DNA from: Phallusia mammillata
Lineage: Eukaryota > Chordata > Ascidiacea > Phlebobranchia > Ascidiidae
Assembly: GCA_003260075.1 (NCBI GenBank)
Contig: QLIY01000257.1
Coordinates: forward strand, 116,919 to 180,918
Length of the DNA stretch: 64,000 bases
Direction of reading: 5' to 3'
The notes under the pieces were generated by a model. The model did not search any database. It had not been told where the DNA came from and worked only from the letters and a program-made list of their open reading frames with translations. Both the position numbers and the translations under genes were made by a program. Below are positions 63,201-64,000 of this stretch, piece after piece (within the stretch, counting starts at the first letter, position 1; every line of letters begins with the position of its first letter).

Positions 63201-64000
63201 TTTTTTACTAACTGCTGACTACTGCTTAACAGATAATTCAGTATAATGATACGAAGAACAATGCAGATATTACTGACAAAGGAAATTTATATGTTTCATC
63301 TTATGACTTGTCCAACTTAAACTGGAATATAAGTGTATCTCAAGAAGTCAATAGCTTTTTGGTGAAGGTTAGTAACTTAGTATAAACTTCTATTCAAAAA
63401 GTTGACATATGCTGAACTTTTAACTGTTTTTCTTCTTCCCCTTTCCTTTATTGTTGGTTTTGCTACTTTTCAGTTTTATTATGGAGCCTATTTGTTAAAG
63501 GGGACATGTTATTTTCGTTTTTATTGCTTCGTGTGTGGTACTGGTTTGTTGTTTGTACCCATTAGGTCAAGAAAGAGTGCCCATTAGGTCAAGAAACAAT
63601 ATTTTTAAATGTTGGTTCATGGTAGTTATGTGTCCCCTTCATAGAAGTATATTTTTTGTTTTTGTCCGTATTTCTTTTTTCTGTCTAACGCTGATATTGT
63701 TTTTGTCCGTATTTTTTTTTCTTTTTTCTGTCTAACGCTCGTTTGTTAAACGCGTTTGGTCAAGAAAGAGTGCTCCAAATTTATTAAAGGGGGGGGGGGT
63801 TTTTGTCCGTATTCTTTTTTCTGTCTAACGCTGATATTGTTTTTGTCCGTATTTATGGGTCCCCTTCCCTGAAGGGGACACGGGGGGGGGGTCTTCGTGT
63901 GTGGTACTGGTTTGTTGTTTGTACCCATTAGGTCAAGAAACAATATTTTTAAATGTTGGTTCATGGTAGTTATGTGTCCCCTTCATAGAAGTATATTTTT
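60256..64000 (+). CDS. GLMP: GLMP, glycosylated lysosomal membrane protein (5' part; gene runs off the window)
   Basis: Four exons: 60256-60315 (signal peptide MKPVFVFLTLALTLTTA), 60499-60588, 62410-62631 and 63233-63367, all phase 0, giving 169 residues so far. Matching blocks are LLYIKSE, SIHYVWTFNQ, VVSIDWQSFL, SSSVYVLKS and YDLSNLNWNISV, which follow the human GLMP order (LLHIRA, LHYVWSS, LSVNWSLLL, SALVFTRLLEF, YSLADFSWNNIT). Several NxS/T sites fit a heavily glycosylated luminal domain. GLMP partners the lysosomal transporter MFSD1 and protects it from proteolysis. The transmembrane helix and lysosomal sorting tail lie beyond the window. Similarity is moderate but ordered. Introns 2-4 are full of repeats. 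Confidence 0.8.
60663..61640 (+). repeat. Best full-length copy of the GTCCCC...TTCTAG family, GLMP intron 2
   Basis: It runs from ATGGGTCCCCTTCCCTTAAGGGGACAC to AAGCCACCCTTCTAG, about 980 bp. A block (AAGTTTGTC...GATGGA, then ACCCCGCTAGCCCCC) is tandemly duplicated inside. The same order of blocks is seen on both sides of the gap at 23642-24276. No coding frame. Confidence 0.75.
61826..62095 (+). repeat. Second, shorter GTCCCC family copy in GLMP intron 2
   Basis: It begins ATGGGTCCCCTTCAGGGAAGG and continues through TTGTTTTTGTCTGTATG, AAGAATCTAAAAATAA and GTGGGGACCCATTTG. The right end is degraded (CTTCCCAAACC in place of the usual terminus). Confidence 0.6.
62692..63139. mobile_element. 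hAT-like element (GGTGCACAACC ends), GLMP intron 3
   Basis: The ends are CAGAGGTGCACAACC and GCTGCAAGTTGTGCACTG. The flanking bases (GTTTTACA, CTTTAACT) match partly. Same family as 38740-38973. Confidence 0.6.
63490..64000 (+). repeat. Scrambled GTCCCC family pieces with two G10-type joins, GLMP intron 4
   Basis: Segments such as TTCGTGTGTGGTACTGG (63527, 63895), CATGGTAGTTATGTGTCCCC (63619, 63962) and TGATATTGTTTTTGTCCG recur in direct order, interrupted by G runs at about 63789-63799 and 63882-63891. This is probably one or two elements assembled more than once. Confidence 0.65.

Overview
The window is animal nuclear DNA, most likely from an ascidian tunicate (Ciona or Phallusia type). 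This is inferred from chordate-type genes (FREM2, FOXO, GPX3, POMK, MEIG1, PPIL6 and GLMP homologues), AT-rich DNA, many short GT-AG introns (often 50-300 bp), short distances between genes and dense small non-autonomous transposons. The species cannot be proved from the sequence alone. The assembly is draft quality: one 635-N gap, isolated single Ns, and near-identical direct duplications joined by runs of about ten C or G.

I recognise nine protein-coding genes and rebuilt their exons by eye from reading frame, splice sites and splice phase. In order they are: the 3' part of a FREM2-like gene (+, 1-5311); a secreted glutathione peroxidase of GPX3 type (-, 6514-7785), which has an in-frame UGA at the selenocysteine position and a SECIS-like hairpin in its 3' UTR; EPG5 (+, 9863-29270, 52 coding exons, 2,672 aa); POMK (+, 29522-31178); TTC5 (-, 31478-34837); MEIG1 (-, 35486-35776); PPIL6 (+, 38167-43300); FOXO (-, 49237-58793, 14 coding exons, 877 aa); and the 5' part of GLMP (+, 60256 to the window end). 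For FREM2, GPX, EPG5, TTC5, PPIL6 and FOXO the exon lengths sum to whole codons, which supports the models.

The genes do not form a pathway, but three arrangements matter. MEIG1 and PPIL6 diverge from an interval holding an RFX X-box-like motif, which fits their known roles in sperm or motile cilia. FOXO and GLMP diverge from an interval holding a CLEAR-type GTCACGTGAC palindrome, next to an autophagy gene (EPG5) elsewhere in the window. POMK and TTC5 converge with 3' ends that probably overlap.

Introns and intergenic DNA are full of mobile DNA. There are several hAT-like MITEs, many with clear 8-bp target duplications. A Penelope-like fragment carries two hammerhead ribozyme motifs facing each other, and a separate GIY-YIG nuclease fragment lies elsewhere. 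tRNA-derived SINEs are present. A dispersed family begins with a GTCCCCTTC/GAAGGGGAC hairpin and ends at a CCACC(T/C)TTCTAG terminus. The interval 43301-49236 has no gene I can support and is mostly such elements.
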